Positions 1 to 10,622 of a DNA stretch of 64,000 nt are shown piece by piece. This stretch comes from Calendula officinalis (lineage: Eukaryota; Streptophyta; Magnoliopsida; Asterales; Asteraceae), in assembly GCA_963853835.1 (NCBI GenBank), contig OY970824.1, forward strand, positions 45,032,227 to 45,096,226. Reading direction: 5' to 3'. Numbering within the stretch: position 1 is the stretch's first letter; each line of letters begins with the position of its first letter. The position numbers were made by a program, and so were the translations under genes. The notes under the pieces were generated by a model that was not told the origin of the DNA, did not search any database, and saw only the letters and a list, made by a program, of their open reading frames with translations.

Positions 1-1
1 T

Positions 2-2654
2 TGTCGTTTAGGTCATATAAACGAGACTCGCATTAAGAAGCTCCACGATGATGGAATTCTAGAGCCATTTGATTTGGAATCATATGCCATATGCGAATCA
101 TGTTTATCTGGAAAAATGACAAAAGACCCTTTCAATCACTACAATGAAAGGGCAGGCGAGTTGTTAGGGATTATACACAGTGACGTGTGTGGACCCTTAA
201 CTCCAGAAGCCAGAGGTGGATACCGCTACTTCATTACCTTTACTGACGACTTCAGTAGGTATGGTTATGTCTTTCTTATGAGACTAAAGTCTGAAAGCTT
301 TGACAAGTTCAAAGAATATCAGAGGGAAGTAGAAAACCAACTGGGCAAGAAAATAAAGTCAATTCGGTCGGACCGAGGAGGCGAATCTTTGAGCCAAGAG
401 TTCGACAATCATTTGAAAGAATGTGGGATTGTTTCACAACTCACACCTCCGTATACACCTCAGATGAATGGTGTATCAGAAAGGAGAAATCGCACCTTGT
501 TAGACATGGTACGTTCAATGATGTGTCGTGCTCCCCTACCACTATCATTTTGGGGACATGCACTCGAGACTGAAGCATTTACACTGAATAGAGTTCCGAC
601 CAAGTCAGTAGAAAAGACTCCGTTCGAGCACTGGACGGGGAGAAAGCCAAAATTGTCTTTTCTCAAGATTTGGGGTTGTGAAGCATACGTTAGACGTAAC
701 TACACAGACAAACTAAACCCCAAGTCAGATAAGTGCATCTTCGTTGGATATCCAAGGGAAACCTTAGGATATTATTTCTATCATCAAGAAGACAACAAAG
801 TTTTTGTTGCTCCTAAAGGTGTATTCTTGGAGGAGAAGTTTCTAGGAACTGAAACTCCAAGAAAAGAAATAGAACTTCAAGAAATTGAAGAGTACGAAGA
901 TCCACCTATGACTTCTGTCGAACCAGTAGTTCAACAAAGAATTGTTGATCCCTAACCAGACCCACCGGTTGAGGAAGAAGAAACACGCAACCCTCATAGG
1001 TCCAGTAGACCACGCCAAGAACCAGTTAGGTATCTTGGATTCATGATCGATGAAGATGATGGAAGTCTACTAAAACCATTGACCTACATCGAGGCTGCTG
1101 ATGGCGTAGAGTCTGAAAGATGGCTCGAGGCTATAGAAGCAGAGATGCAATCCATGTATGACAACCAAGTTTGGGTGTTATCGGACTTGCCACCACAGTC
1201 ACGTGCTGTTGGATGCAAGTGGGTTTTCAAGAAGAAAACTGACATGGATGGGAAAGTGCATACTTACAAAGCACGACTTGTCGCGAAGGGTTTCACGCAA
1301 ACACATGGTGTGGATTATTCTGAAACCTACTCGCCAGTCGCTATGCTTAAGTCTATCAGAATTCTTATGGCCATACTAGCATATTACGACTATGAGATAT
1401 GGCAGATGGATGTTAAACCGCCTTCCTTAACGGGAAGTTGAATGAGGACGTATTTATGATACAACCGGATGGTTTTACTGATCCAAAGAATCCTGATAAA
1501 GTATGCAAATTGCTAAAATCCATTTATGGATTAAAGCAAGCATCTAGAAGTTGGAACTTACACTTTGACAAAAGAATCAAAGAATTTGGCTTTGTCAAGA
1601 GTGAGTTCGAGGCGTGTGTCTACACAAAATTCAGTGGGAGCAAAGTAATCTTCCTAGTCTTGTATTTTGATGACATACTGCTCATAGGAAACGATATACC
1701 AGCATTACAAGTAGTAAAATCCTGGTTAGGTAAATGTTTCCAGATGAAAGACTTGGGAGAAGCCGCATTTATACTGGGTATAAAGATCTACAGAGATAGA
1801 TCTAGGCGGCTTATTGGACTTAGTCAAAGTACATACATTGACAAAGTACTGAAGAGATTCAGTATGAGTGATTCCAAGAGAGGTCTCATTCCAATGACAC
1901 ATGGCATTACACTGAGCAAAGCTCAGAGTCCTACATCTAGTAAGGAAATATCTAGGATGAGTTTGATACCATATGCTTCGGCAATTGGATCAATAATGTA
2001 TGCCATGTTATGTACTAGGCCCGATATTGCTTACTCCATAAGTCTTACGAGCAAATATCAAAAGAATCCTGGTGAGGCCCATTGGGTGGCTGTCAAGAAC
2101 ATTCTCAAGTATTTGAGAAGGACGAAAGAAATGTTCTTGGTCTTTGGAGGTTCAATGGAAGAATTGCGTGTAACTGGTTACACAGATGCAAGCTTCCAAA
2201 CCGACAGAGATGATTACAAATCACAATCAGGGTTTGTATTCACACTAAACGGAGGAGCTATATCTTGGAAGAGTCAGAAACAAGATACGATAGCAGATTC
2301 GACTACAGAGGCTGAGTACATTGCGGTAAATGATGCTGGAAAGGAAGCCATGTGGCTTAAGAATTTTATCGAGGATCTTAGAGTTATTGCCAGTATCCTT
2401 AGACCAATCGAATATTCTGTGATAATAGTGGAACAATAGCGCAAGCTGTTGAACCAAAAGAGCATCAAAAGACCAGGCATGTGCGCAGAAAATATCACCT
2501 CATACGTGAGTATGTTAGAGAAGGTGATATTACCATTATGAAAATACCAACGGATGACAACGTTGCTGACCCGTTGACAAAACCACTAGCTGGACCAAAG
2601 CATGAGAAGCATGCACACGCTATAGGCATGCAGTACCTAGATATTGGTAGCTAG
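2..2654 (+). pseudogene. A1 Ty1/copia polyprotein (integrase-RT-RNase H), broken
   Basis: The reading frame is open from base 2. It begins inside the GAG-pre-integrase zinc domain (CESC is visible) and continues into the DDE integrase, with motifs HSDVCGP, SDRGGE and NGVSERR. Reverse transcriptase follows (KWVFKKK, KARLVAKGFTQ), then RNase H (GYTDASFQTD, DSTTEAEY), ending at TAG 2652-2654. Three breaks are visible: an in-frame TAA at 953-955, a single-base loss near 1415 just before the conserved FLNG motif, and another base loss near 2410 inside the RNase H region. The usual YVDD catalytic box reads YFDD (about 1663-1674); both aspartates remain. The product would normally copy element RNA and integrate the cDNA in the nucleus. 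This copy cannot make a full polyprotein. Confidence 0.92.
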
Positions 2655-3511
2655 TGATTTTGATTAGATTCGTAGATATGTTTGAAATCGATACATTATG
2701 TATTAACATTTCATGGGATTGATATAGAAAGTTTTACGTAATATTTTCACATTATCTATTCTTAACATGTTTTAAACCTATCCTTGATACACAAAGTTTT
2801 GAGTATCTAAAATGTCTGTAGTTGCTTGAATTTGGTGGGAGCTAGATTCAGGAGTTAATACCATTATGAATATTTATCTATTCATAGTTATTGAATAGAG
2901 AAACAAGTATTGTTAAAATAAATATTCATAGATGTTTACAGAGTTTGCTAAACATTAGACGTGACCAAAAGATCGAGATTACTTCATGGAGCCCAAGCAT
3001 GAGTAATTTCGAGTAGATGTCCTCTGACCTGAGACATTTGGTTTGAGACGCAACAACTTCTGATCTTTAGCATTTATCTAACGTCACACCGTAAAAGGGT
3101 GATCATAAGGAACCTGACTAAGACAGCGGAAGTCGTGGGCAAGATAACGCAAATTGTCAAGATGGATATTGCACCATCTTTAACTAGAAGAGATATTTCA
3201 TGGCCGCTCGACGATTAAGACTACTGAAATGCGTGGCCGCGCTCAGAGAATGATTAGATCATTCGGTAATCCGTTACTGCAGAAAGTCAAAATCAGTGTC
3301 GAGAAAATTCGAGTATATAGAACAAGATCCCTGCTCCATGTCTATTACTCAAATTAAGAAATATCATGACGCGAAAGGAAAATCTGTTAGTGTTATTCAT
3401 TTATGAATATTATCTCTGGATGTAAGAGTTCTTATAACGTGGTTATCCTAAATGTCTGGCTAGGGACCGCTTTAGCCCAACGATGATCAGTAAGTGATAC
3501 TTAACTTGCAC
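2655..3511 (+). other. A1 3' untranslated region
   Basis: No coding potential was seen. The segment is collinear with 62389-63247 of A2. It carries blocks that recur before the 3' LTRs of families B and D: a GAGATAT...ATGG block near 3190-3205, a GGCC-centred palindrome at 3231-3242, and a CTGGCTAGGGACCGCT-like block near 3458-3472. Confidence 0.75.
3231..3242 (+). other. GGCC-loop palindrome, A1 copy
   Basis: The bases read GCGT-GGCC-GCGC. The arms pair with one T-G wobble around a self-complementary GGCC loop. Equivalent palindromes with different arms are found in B1, B2, D and A2. Confidence 0.6.
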
Positions 3512-3522
3512 AAATGGGAGTC
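3512..3522 (+). other. Polypurine tract of A1
   Basis: AAATGGGAGTC lies directly before the TG that opens the 3' LTR. This is the normal position of the plus-strand primer. Confidence 0.8.
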
Positions 3523-4215
3523 TGAAGGATTTATGTGCACAGATAAGTACACGTGTCACCGTGTCCAATGTTATAAGGCACTAAAGGGTCACACCACTAC
3601 ACACCCAATAATGGACAACCGAATAAAGTAAGTTGTGTGGAATAATTAACTAGTTAAGTTAATTATAAAGAAGAAAATAAATAATAATAAGTTAATTATT
3701 ATTTAAGAGGAAAGTTAAATATTAAGTTAAATATTTAAGGCACAATTAATTAATAGTTAATTAATTAACTAGTAAAAGTCCAAGGGTTTAAAGTGTTAAT
3801 AGGAAGTTTAATTATGTTATTTAACATAATTAAACTCCAAGGATCTAAATGTAACTTAATTCCTTATAAATAAGCACTAAGGGACAAGGGTTTTAGGCTA
3901 ATCACTTTACACACTCAAAACCATAAAGGCTTCTCTCCTTCTCCCTCTCCTTCGACCGAAAGTCACCAAAAGAACCCTAGGGGTTTCAGCTTTGGTTCGA
4001 CCGAAACACACACATACACAAGTCTTTGTGTGTTGCTTTGTTGGTACAACGCGGTCTTGCAGCGTGTTCAGGTGGTGCAGTAGAGGTGGATCACTTCTTT
4101 AGCAATCTAAAGGTAATGTTCATCATCTCTTTCTTCTTGTGATCTCATTGTTTAGTAGAGATCCGGTATGTGGGATTCAAGTTTCGCCATGTGAATCCTA
4201 CTAGCTTTTCCTACA
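3523..4215 (+). repeat. 3' LTR of A1 (693 bp)
   Basis: It starts TGAAGGATTTATGTGCACA and ends TTTTCCTACA. It is homologous to the A2 5' LTR at 39365-40039. A TATAAA box near 3866 sits inside the inverted repeat CTTAT-AA-ATAAG. The outer end of the LTR is shared with family B. Confidence 0.92.
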
Positions 4216-4751
4216 CTTAATGCATCAGACTTATTCAAGGACTTGCAGCAAGACAAAACTCCTACTATTCCTTTTGTCATTGCCGGGCAACAATTCACTA
4301 AAGGATACTATCTCGGTGACGGGATATATCCGGAATGGTCAACCATTGTGAAGACATTTAAGTATCCGCTACTGAACAACAAATTCAGTTTAAAAGATAT
4401 CAAGAAGCCGCAAGAAAAGACATTGAACGAGCATTCGGTGTTTTGCAAGGGCGTTGACAAATCATTAAAAACCGGGAAAGACCATATAGCGTCAATAAAA
4501 TACGTCGAATAATGTATTGTTGTATAATTTTACACAACATGATAATTGAGGACAACGGTCGCAACATGTGTCCACTTGAGGAGGCGTATATGGATAATCC
4601 GGCAAACATGCCGCAACGCTCGTGGAATGAGAGAGTTGCAACACATGCTCGAATGGCCAAAGAACTACGGGATCAAGCAACGCATCACAGACTTCGCAAT
4701 GCACTAGTAGACCACATTTCGCAACTCTCACCAAATTTCCGCCAACGTTAA
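4216..4751 (+). pseudogene. Harbinger-type transposase (Plant_tran/DDE), C-terminal fragment
   Basis: The reading frame that begins directly at the A1 LTR junction encodes a segment with GYYLGDGIYPEWST, typical of the plant Harbinger transposase (PF04827-like DDE nuclease). Near 4390 the frame is lost by an extra base. The next frame carries the conserved YQEAARKDIERAFGVLQGR motif, then a TGA stop at about 4455-4457, then IILHNMIIED and a polar C-terminus ending at TAA 4749-4751. The family cuts and joins transposon ends and normally works with a Myb-like partner protein, which was not seen here. The copy is dead: truncated by A1, frameshifted and interrupted by a stop. Confidence 0.85.
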
Positions 4752-5015
4752 TTAATGTTTTGTATTTTTTTTTATCGTATTGTTTTTTTTTATGTATTTA
4801 AATTATTGTAATATTTTTTTATTTTAATAAAAGTATTATGTTTTAGTTATATTTTTGTTTTAATTAAAAAGAAAGTAAATTAATTAAAGTTGGTGAAGTG
4901 ACGGAGTGCTGTTGGCATGACTACGTCAGTTTAGTGTTAGTTAGTTTGTCTGCTGACGTGGCGCTGAGTTGGCAGCAACTGACGGCGTCAGTTGCATTTA
5001 CCATTGGCAATGGTC
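4216..5015 (+). mobile_element. PIF/Harbinger transposon fragment (3' part)
   Basis: It contains the C-terminal part of a plant Harbinger-type transposase (4216-4751) and an AT-rich tail. The segment 4999-5015, ending CCATTGGCAATGGTC and followed by TTA, is proposed as the 3' terminal inverted repeat plus a 3-bp target duplication. That matches the TTA/TAA preference of this superfamily. The 5' half is not in the window because A1 is inserted in the coding region. Confidence 0.7.
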
Positions 5016-5018
5016 TTA

Positions 5019-5750
5019 CTAACGCATAATAATAAAAAAGGTTCAAGGGAAACATGTAAATGTTTTGAATCAATTTCGGGTCGAAAATCACCCAAAGTGT
5101 ATTCTTAATGCATATAATAAAAGCTCCAAAATCGTTTTATTCAGGAAACTAAATTAGTATTGATATAATTTGGTTTTTGTATATCATATTTGTGTATTTG
5201 ATACAAGAACTATTTATAGAAAATCCAAGGCTACATTTAGTAGCTGAAAATTTTGCCTAATTTTCATCTGACAGGAGATGTTTCTAGGAAACTAGTGAAA
5301 ATTTTGAAAAACATGTTCAAATGTTTTCATTTTCCCGTTTAGAAATCAAAAGTTTTCCATGTATTGAAACTGGAAAGGAAAATACTTGAAAACTATAAAT
5401 ATCGATTTTCAGAAATTCAATTATTAAAATGTTATTTTATCTATTCTTTATTCATTTAAAAACCAAATTTGAGCCCGTTTTTTATTTTTGGAGTCTTTCT
5501 TAAACAAGAAGTATTTTTGGGTCAAGCCAACCCGACCCGACCCTATCTGTTTTCAGATGTACAAAAACTTATCTGTTTTGACCCGAACATGTTTTGTCAT
5601 GTTACCCGACTCGCCCATTTTGACACCTCTATATTGGATTTTTTCAGGATAAAATGCAAACTACAATGGGCAGAGTATCCAGAAAACTGAAGAATTTGTT
5701 TGATGATTTTTGTACTTTATTAACTTTTATTTTGCTATTTGATTTGATAC
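5019..5750. other. No gene seen; possible hAT-like end
   Basis: This is AT-rich sequence without a convincing reading frame. Around 5520-5635, repeated GACCCGA words lead into ATTTTGACACCTCTAT. This resembles the outer end (TAGAGGTGTCAAAAT on the opposite strand) of many hAT-type plant elements, but no partner end was found. The minus-strand intron of the cysteine desulfurase fragment runs into this segment from 5750, and the next exon was not found. Confidence 0.35.
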
Positions 5751-5991
5751 TTGTTGATCAAGAATAGTTGCTATATCAGTAGGATGAAGGCCCTCAACAT
5801 TAAAAGAACATAAAGCAACACGATCAGCAGTTTGTGAAGGAGCTGGAATACGAACACCGCCAATGTTATTAAGTTTTTCATAAAGATAATTAGCCAATTC
5901 TACCTGATAAAAAATTAATAAATATTAATTATGGATTTCGCAAAATCAAAAACATTTACCTACCTCATAATCATGAATCTTTTTACTAGAC
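5751..5991 (-). pseudogene. Cysteine desulfurase (plastid NifS-like) gene fragment, two exons
   Basis: On the minus strand, 5903 to 5751 is a clean 51-codon exon containing ELANYLYEKLNNIGG, PAPSQT, ALCSFNVEGLHPTDIAT and DQQ. These match the C-terminal region of chloroplast NifS-like (SufS-type) cysteine desulfurases, PLP enzymes that supply sulfur for plastid Fe-S clusters. The exon is preceded by TTTTTTATCAG and followed by GTATC, both good splice signals. Upstream, 5991 to 5964 encodes KKIHDYE and ends at GTAGGT, so a 60-bp intron (5963-5904) separates two exons in phase. Two residues usually present before PAPSQT appear to be missing. The upstream exon is cut by copia element F at 5992. 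The downstream exon with the active-site cysteine region was not found. This could be a truncated gene copy or transposon-captured DNA. Confidence 0.8.
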
Positions 5992-6114
5992 TGAGATTTA
6001 TGGTCTATTTATGTACATGATTTAGGCCTTAATTATGCATTCAATTGTTTCTATTTTTAGGTTGTATTATGTCCTATATATAGGACCTCTCTGTAATACA
6101 TTATTCACAACTCA
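5992..6114 (+). repeat. 5' LTR of F (123 bp)
   Basis: It starts TGAGATTTATGG and ends CTCA, two bases before the PBS. The promoter region holds a perfect 16-bp palindrome, GTCCTATATATAGGAC (6071-6086), that contains the TATA box. The left edge is inferred from where the exon homology stops. Confidence 0.6.
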
Positions 6115-6116
6115 TA

Positions 6117-6130
6117 TGGTATCAGAGCCA
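6117..6130 (+). other. Primer-binding site of F
   Basis: TGGTATCAGAGCCA is complementary to the 3' end of plant initiator tRNA-Met, the usual minus-strand primer of copia elements. Confidence 0.85.
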
Positions 6131-6223
6131 TACGCTCCTGAGATACCCAAACCCTAGCCGTCGCCTTCTTCCTCAGTTTTTGTTTTCTCTTCTGTTTTCC
6201 GATCTCAATCGGATCTGTCAACA

Positions 6224-6580
6224 ATGGCTATTACATCCTTCACCAATGCTGAGAAAACCAGTCACAATTCCCACAAATTTGGCTTTAAACTAAGTCCATC
6301 CAACCATGGCCACTGGAAAACCATGATCAAACCCTTCCTTGTCACCAACGGTTTGTATGCTTATATTGACGAGTCATGCCTTTCTCCATCCAAAACTATC
6401 ACTGTTAACACCACCACCGCACCCACACAACAAACAAACCCTGAGTACTCAACATGGGTTTCTAATGATGCCCATGTTCGGATGCTCTTGTTGTCCACAA
6501 TCTCAGAAAACTCCTTCAAACATGTCCATAGAATACACACTAAGAACTCAACTCCTCAAAATGTAGATGCAATCAGATGA
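6224..6580 (+). pseudogene. F gag (copia, RE1-type), truncated
   Basis: The 118-codon reading frame starts at an ATG 93 bp after the PBS. It holds HKFGFKLSPSNHGHWK, then PFLVTNGLYAYID and EYSTWVSNDAHVRMLLLSTIS, the typical beginning of the Retrotran_gag_3/UBN2-type copia capsid domain. It stops at TGA after NVDAIR, well short of a complete gag, and no CCHC knuckle follows. The break probably reflects deletion or the abutting sequence from 6596 onward. Confidence 0.75.
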
Positions 6581-6595
6581 AACATCAGCCGGCTA

Positions 6596-7570
6596 TGTTG
6601 CACGTGTTAGTGATTTACGGTTTAATCAAGTAAAACGCAGCGGAAAATAATACTTCCTCCGATTCAAAATAAGTGCTACACTTTGGGTTTCACGGTTTTT
6701 GAGGCAAAAGATTATAATGATGGTTAAATTAGATTAATTGAATGGTTAGTGGATAATGGTTCCCACACCTTTTGAATAAAGTGAGGTTAATTATGTTTAA
6801 AAGTAAAAAGTAAGGCTAAATTGGTCATTTCACTTTGTTAAAGTACATAGTTAGTGGGTGTGGGCCCTACTATTTTTTGCCAAATAAGGTAATTTTTCAA
6901 GGTGTAACACTTATTTTGAATCATCCATATAAGGAAAGTGTAGCACTTATTTTGAATCGGAGGAAGTATAAATCACCAATAACGGATCTACATATTGACA
7001 AATTAATTAAGCATAAAATCAAAGAGATTAGTATGTAGAATCCATACCCTTGAAGCCTTTGATTACACCAATAAATGAGGAAGAAGACCTCCAAGAATTC
7101 AATGTAGAATTCCTCTAATGGTATCCACACTACACCATATCAAAAACACCAATTGGGATGCTAGTCCCTTGCTCAATAGAATCAAAAGATGTTCGGACGT
7201 CCAAATATTATAAAACTAAAAAACGAATTCTTTTAACTGTGCGTGTGCGTGTACAAGCACACATTGAAAACCTTTGTCAATTCCTTTTATTTGTGCGTAC
7301 GTGTACCAACCACATTCAAAACCACACACAATTGCTTTTATCATATTTGAGGTTGCGGCTATATGAGTCAAGAGGGAGAGATTAGGGTTTATCTTTCTTA
7401 CTCCCTAATCTAAGTATATATATCCATATACAAGTTATGAGATATGACACTTAGCCCCTTGTCCTTTTGATTATTTATGATTACTCACTAATACGTTTTA
7501 ACTTAACAATTAATTAAAACATAATTAGTCAAATAATTATAGTTTATATAAATAATATAATTACCCTAAT

Positions 7571-7571
<1 letters not shown>
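6596..7571 (-). other. Unresolved LTR-like segment, no gene
   Basis: On the plus strand this begins TGTTGCACGTG. Read on the minus strand it ends with a CCGCTGCGTTTTA block like the U5 end of the D LTR, and a TATATATAC box lies near 7420-7430. It may be part of an antisense copia-type LTR that continues beyond H1/H2 to about 17320, but no paired LTR, PBS or target duplication was found. It hosts the MITE at 6653-6966. Confidence 0.3.
6653..6966. mobile_element. Stowaway-like MITE, copy 1 (314 bp)
   Basis: The terminal inverted repeats are CTTCCTCCGATTCAAAATAAG and its reverse complement, with TA target duplications at 6651-6652 and 6967-6968. There is no coding capacity. This is the hallmark of Tc1/mariner-type Stowaway MITEs. 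A homologous copy in the opposite orientation is at 46634-46946. Confidence 0.92.

Positions 7572-7649
<78 letters not shown>
7572..7649. repeat. (TA)n microsatellite
   Basis: This is a nearly pure TA tract of about 75 bp. It directly abuts the left end of H1. Confidence 0.95.
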
Positions 7650-7651
<2 letters not shown>

Positions 7652-9037
7652 CAAAGGTTCATGCGAGAAGTCCTTTTTTTGCGAGAAATGCGAGAATTAA
7701 TTTGGACCATTAGATTAAGAGATCAATGACTCTGATTAACGATGTTAGTTTTGTAAATAAATGAATATTAAAGGTTATAATAAAAAAGGTTAAAGGGTAA
7801 ATTTGTAAAATTATATGCACATCCACAAACCCTGCCATAAAATACTCTGCACAACTTATTCTTCTCCATTTCCATAACTTCTTTCTTCATATTTTCCAAA
7901 AACCTCGTACGATCGAACCTTCAATCAGACGATCGAGGATCATGGTTATGCGGCTGTATTAGGATAATCGAGGAAGTAGGGTATGTGGCCTGAATTTTTG
8001 CGGTGGTGTGGTGGTTTTGTTGCGGAACTAGTGTACTTATTCGAGAAGAAACACTCGTCGGCTTGTTCTGATCGAAACCTTCTTTCTCTTGCATAAGCGA
8101 TTTGCTGTAATCGCCAGAAATTGATTTGCTTATCTGCGATTCCGATTCGATCACTTACGAGAATCGGTATTGTTGAAGGTGATCTGGTGAAGAGAGCGCT
8201 GGCAAAATATTGTTTTCGGTTGTAATGTTCTTTCAATTGTTTTGATTTATCGTACGAACTTTTTATCGAGTGAATTATTAATTTGGTTATGGCTTTTCTT
8301 TTTATTAGGTTATGAGTGATCCACAAAAGAGGCAAATATATGATACGTATAGCGAGGAAGGTTTAAAGGGGCAGATTCCATCACCATGTGCTGGTGGTAT
8401 TTAATAGTATGCCAAGTGATGGTGTGGTGAACATTTGGATGTTCTACAAGTGGTTGTTAAAATTCACGGGTGAACATTTGGATGCTATCAACATTCACTG
8501 GTGAACATTTGGATGTTATACTGGTGTGTGTCAACATTCAGTGATGAACACTGATATTCTACGATGGCTATGCACATTCAGTGGTGAACATTTTGATGTT
8601 TAACATGTGGCTTTTGAAGATTTGTATAGCTAACATTTGAATGTTTCGATGATGTTTGTAAACATTCATTGGTGAACACTTGTATACGTATGAACATTTG
8701 GAGGTTTTACTGGTGGTTTTTGGAGATTTTATTACATTTGGATGTTTTATTTATTTAATTTGGTGTACAATTTCGGTTTTCTAAATTTTTCACAAATTCA
8801 TGTTCATCATTTGTTAAATCGTTCATTATATTGTATAGTGGTGAACACATGTTTTTATTAATTAATTTTAGAAAGTATTAATTATATAAATTTAATTGAT
8901 TTAATTAACAAAATTAAAAAGAAGTTAAAAAGACAATCATACCCTTACATATTAAAAATAATAATAAACTAAATGAGTGGCCAAGATTGATTCTCGCATT
9001 TCTCGTAACAAAAAGGCTTCTCGCATGAACCATCCCC
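7650..9037. mobile_element. TIR element H1, non-autonomous (1388 bp)
   Basis: The ends are imperfect inverted repeats of about 65 bp. The left begins GGCAAAGGTTCATGCGAGAA and the right, reversed, begins GGGGATGGTTCATGCGAGAA. Both then carry GCGAGAA words and a shared GGaCCATTAGATT-type block. Both ends are flanked by TA runs. No transposase was recognised. The interior (8400-8720) has at least eight degenerate copies of GAACATTTGGATGTT. The superfamily is unassigned; it could be Mutator-like or a TA-targeting MITE. Confidence 0.65.
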
Positions 9038-9505
9038 TATATATATATATAGGGGAGCGTTCATGCGAGAACCTATAAAATTGCGAGAACTGCGAGAACC
9101 ATTTATAGCCATAGGATTAAATTGATTCAAAATAATCTGGATAGGGGTAATTTTGTCTTTGCCTTATAATATTAATTATTTACTTTTTTAAAATTTGGTA
9201 ACCGAATATTTTTCAATTTTTTTAATTAATACCTCAAGACTAACTTTCCTATTATTTTGGATGGTGATCTTCTCACTCATCATCTTAACGGAAGTGCAAA
9301 ATCCCATAATTAAAATTCCAGATATACACATCATCATTATGTCATTTCAATATTTGAGTTTTTGTTCTATGATGAACATTTAATGTTCAAACTCGTTTTT
9401 TGAAGTGTTTTAATTTTGTTATGAATAAATTATATTAATTCAAACAATGTGTTCATCATAATTGTGGATTATATTAAATAAGTTATAAATCAAATAAATG
9501 AATAC

Positions 9506-9763
9506 TGTTGTAAGGCAATTAGCTCAACTCTTTAGATCATAGCAACAACCAATGTTATTCATACAAGTGTGTGTTACAACCATGGTATAAATGATACAAG
9601 GGATACTAAAGATACATGAGATACACCCATATATATAGGGTAGGAAATGGCTGTAGACTTTATGCACATAAAGTCTACTTATGACTATGATTAAGTATTA
9701 CATAATGCACACTTATGAAGGTCATAAATCCTAATCAACCACATTACAATATGAGTTACAACA
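9506..9763 (-). repeat. 3' LTR of E
   Basis: On the plus strand it starts TGTTGTAAGG and ends GAGTTACAACA. It differs from the 5' LTR at only four sites. Confidence 0.95.
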
Positions 9764-9774
9764 CTCCCCCTTGG
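9764..9774 (-). other. Polypurine tract of E
   Basis: CTCCCCCTTGG on the plus strand is CCAAGGGGGAG on the element strand, directly before the 3' LTR. Confidence 0.85.
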
Positions 9775-9829
9775 TTGCTTAGATTTACGCCGAATCATAG
9801 TTGTATTTCTTTGTCTTGTATCTTCATAC

Positions 9830-10400
9830 AATCTACCAGACATTCGTCTTGTTAAAACCTTGTTGGAGAAAACCCTTTGGGACAAAAACTCCAGTCGAAG
9901 GACAAAAGAGTGATCTAGATGTCTTGAGAGAGGTAATGAACCATATACAGTGTGCCTCATTAAAACCTTATTTAGAGAAAACCCAGTGGGACAAAACCTC
10001 TAACGAAGGACAAAAGAGTGCACAATGATTAATAAGTATTGTATCTTCAGACAATCCATAAAGCATTCGCCTCGTTAAAAACCTTGTCGGAGAAAACCCT
10101 GTAGGACAAAACTCCAGCCAAAGGACCAACGAGTACGATCTGAATGTCTTGAGTGATGGAAGGAACCATATATTCTGTGTCTCATTAAAACCTTGTTTAG
10201 AGAAAACCCAATGGGACAAAAACTCTAACGAAGGACAAAAGAGTACACAATGGTTTAAGAAGTATTCAGCTGGATACTCCCCCTGACTTAAACAATTCTT
10301 AGTGAGAGCGGGATACAGTTAGTGTCTCATTAAAAAAAACTTTGTCAAGGTAAACCCAATGGGACAAAACCCTTGAACTAAAGGAAAAAGAGTACACAAG
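9830..10400 (-). repeat. Degenerate tandem repeats in E 3' region
   Basis: Five diverged copies, roughly 100-120 bp apart, share words such as TCATTAAAACCTTGTTTAGA, GAGAAAACCCAATGGGACAA and GAAGGACAAAAGAGTAC (read on the plus strand). They lie between the RNase H remnant and the polypurine tract, so they are in the 3' untranslated region of the element. Confidence 0.8.
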
Positions 10401-10434
10401 CATTCATCGGGATGCTCCCCCTCACATGCACTTG

Positions 10435-10622
10435 ACAGGGTGCAAAGCATACGTCAGGATGCAATCATTATTCTCACTCAACAGGGTGCAAAGCATACAT
10501 TAGGATGCAATCATTATCCGCACTCAACATGGTGCAAAACATACATCAGGATGCAATCATTATCTGCACTCAACAGGGTGCAAGGCATACATCAGGATGC
10601 AATCGTTATTCGTACACAACTA
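10435..10622 (-). repeat. 46-bp tandem repeat, four copies, in E
   Basis: The unit carries AGGGTGCAAAGCATAC and AGGATGCAATCATTAT (plus strand), repeated four times with a period of 46 bp and minor variation. Confidence 0.85.

Larger units (their letters stand above)
1..4215 (+). mobile_element. Copia family A, copy A1 (3' part)
   Basis: This is the 3' portion of a Ty1/copia retrotransposon. The 5' LTR, gag and protease lie outside the window. In order it holds the end of the GAG-pre-integrase domain, integrase, reverse transcriptase, RNase H, a noncoding 3' region, a polypurine tract and a 3' LTR ending in CA at 4215. The next bases (CTTAA) are the presumed right target duplication, but the left copy is off-window. 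The element interrupts a Harbinger transposase reading frame. It is strongly related to A2 (39365-63398). Confidence 0.9.
5992..6595 (+). mobile_element. Copia element F, 5' end only
   Basis: It consists of a short LTR (5992-6114), a primer-binding site and the start of gag. The element breaks off after about 6580. It is inserted in the cysteine desulfurase exon; the five bases before it are TAGAC. No protease, integrase or RT was found downstream. Confidence 0.7.

Noticed and set aside
5515..5640. Possible hAT transposon end (GACCCGA words and TTTTGACACCTCTAT)
   Set aside because: Only one candidate terminus was found, with no 8-bp duplication or partner end, so no element is called.
7946..8335. 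129-codon minus-strand open frame in H1
   Set aside because: No recognisable motif, and a Lys/His/Pro-rich composition as expected from the opposite strand of noncoding DNA. It is not conserved as a frame in H2.
8400..8720. Regularly repeated GAACATTTGGATG words considered as a CRISPR-like array
   Set aside because: Repeats are degenerate, spacers uneven, and the setting is eukaryotic. It is an internal repeat of a TIR element.
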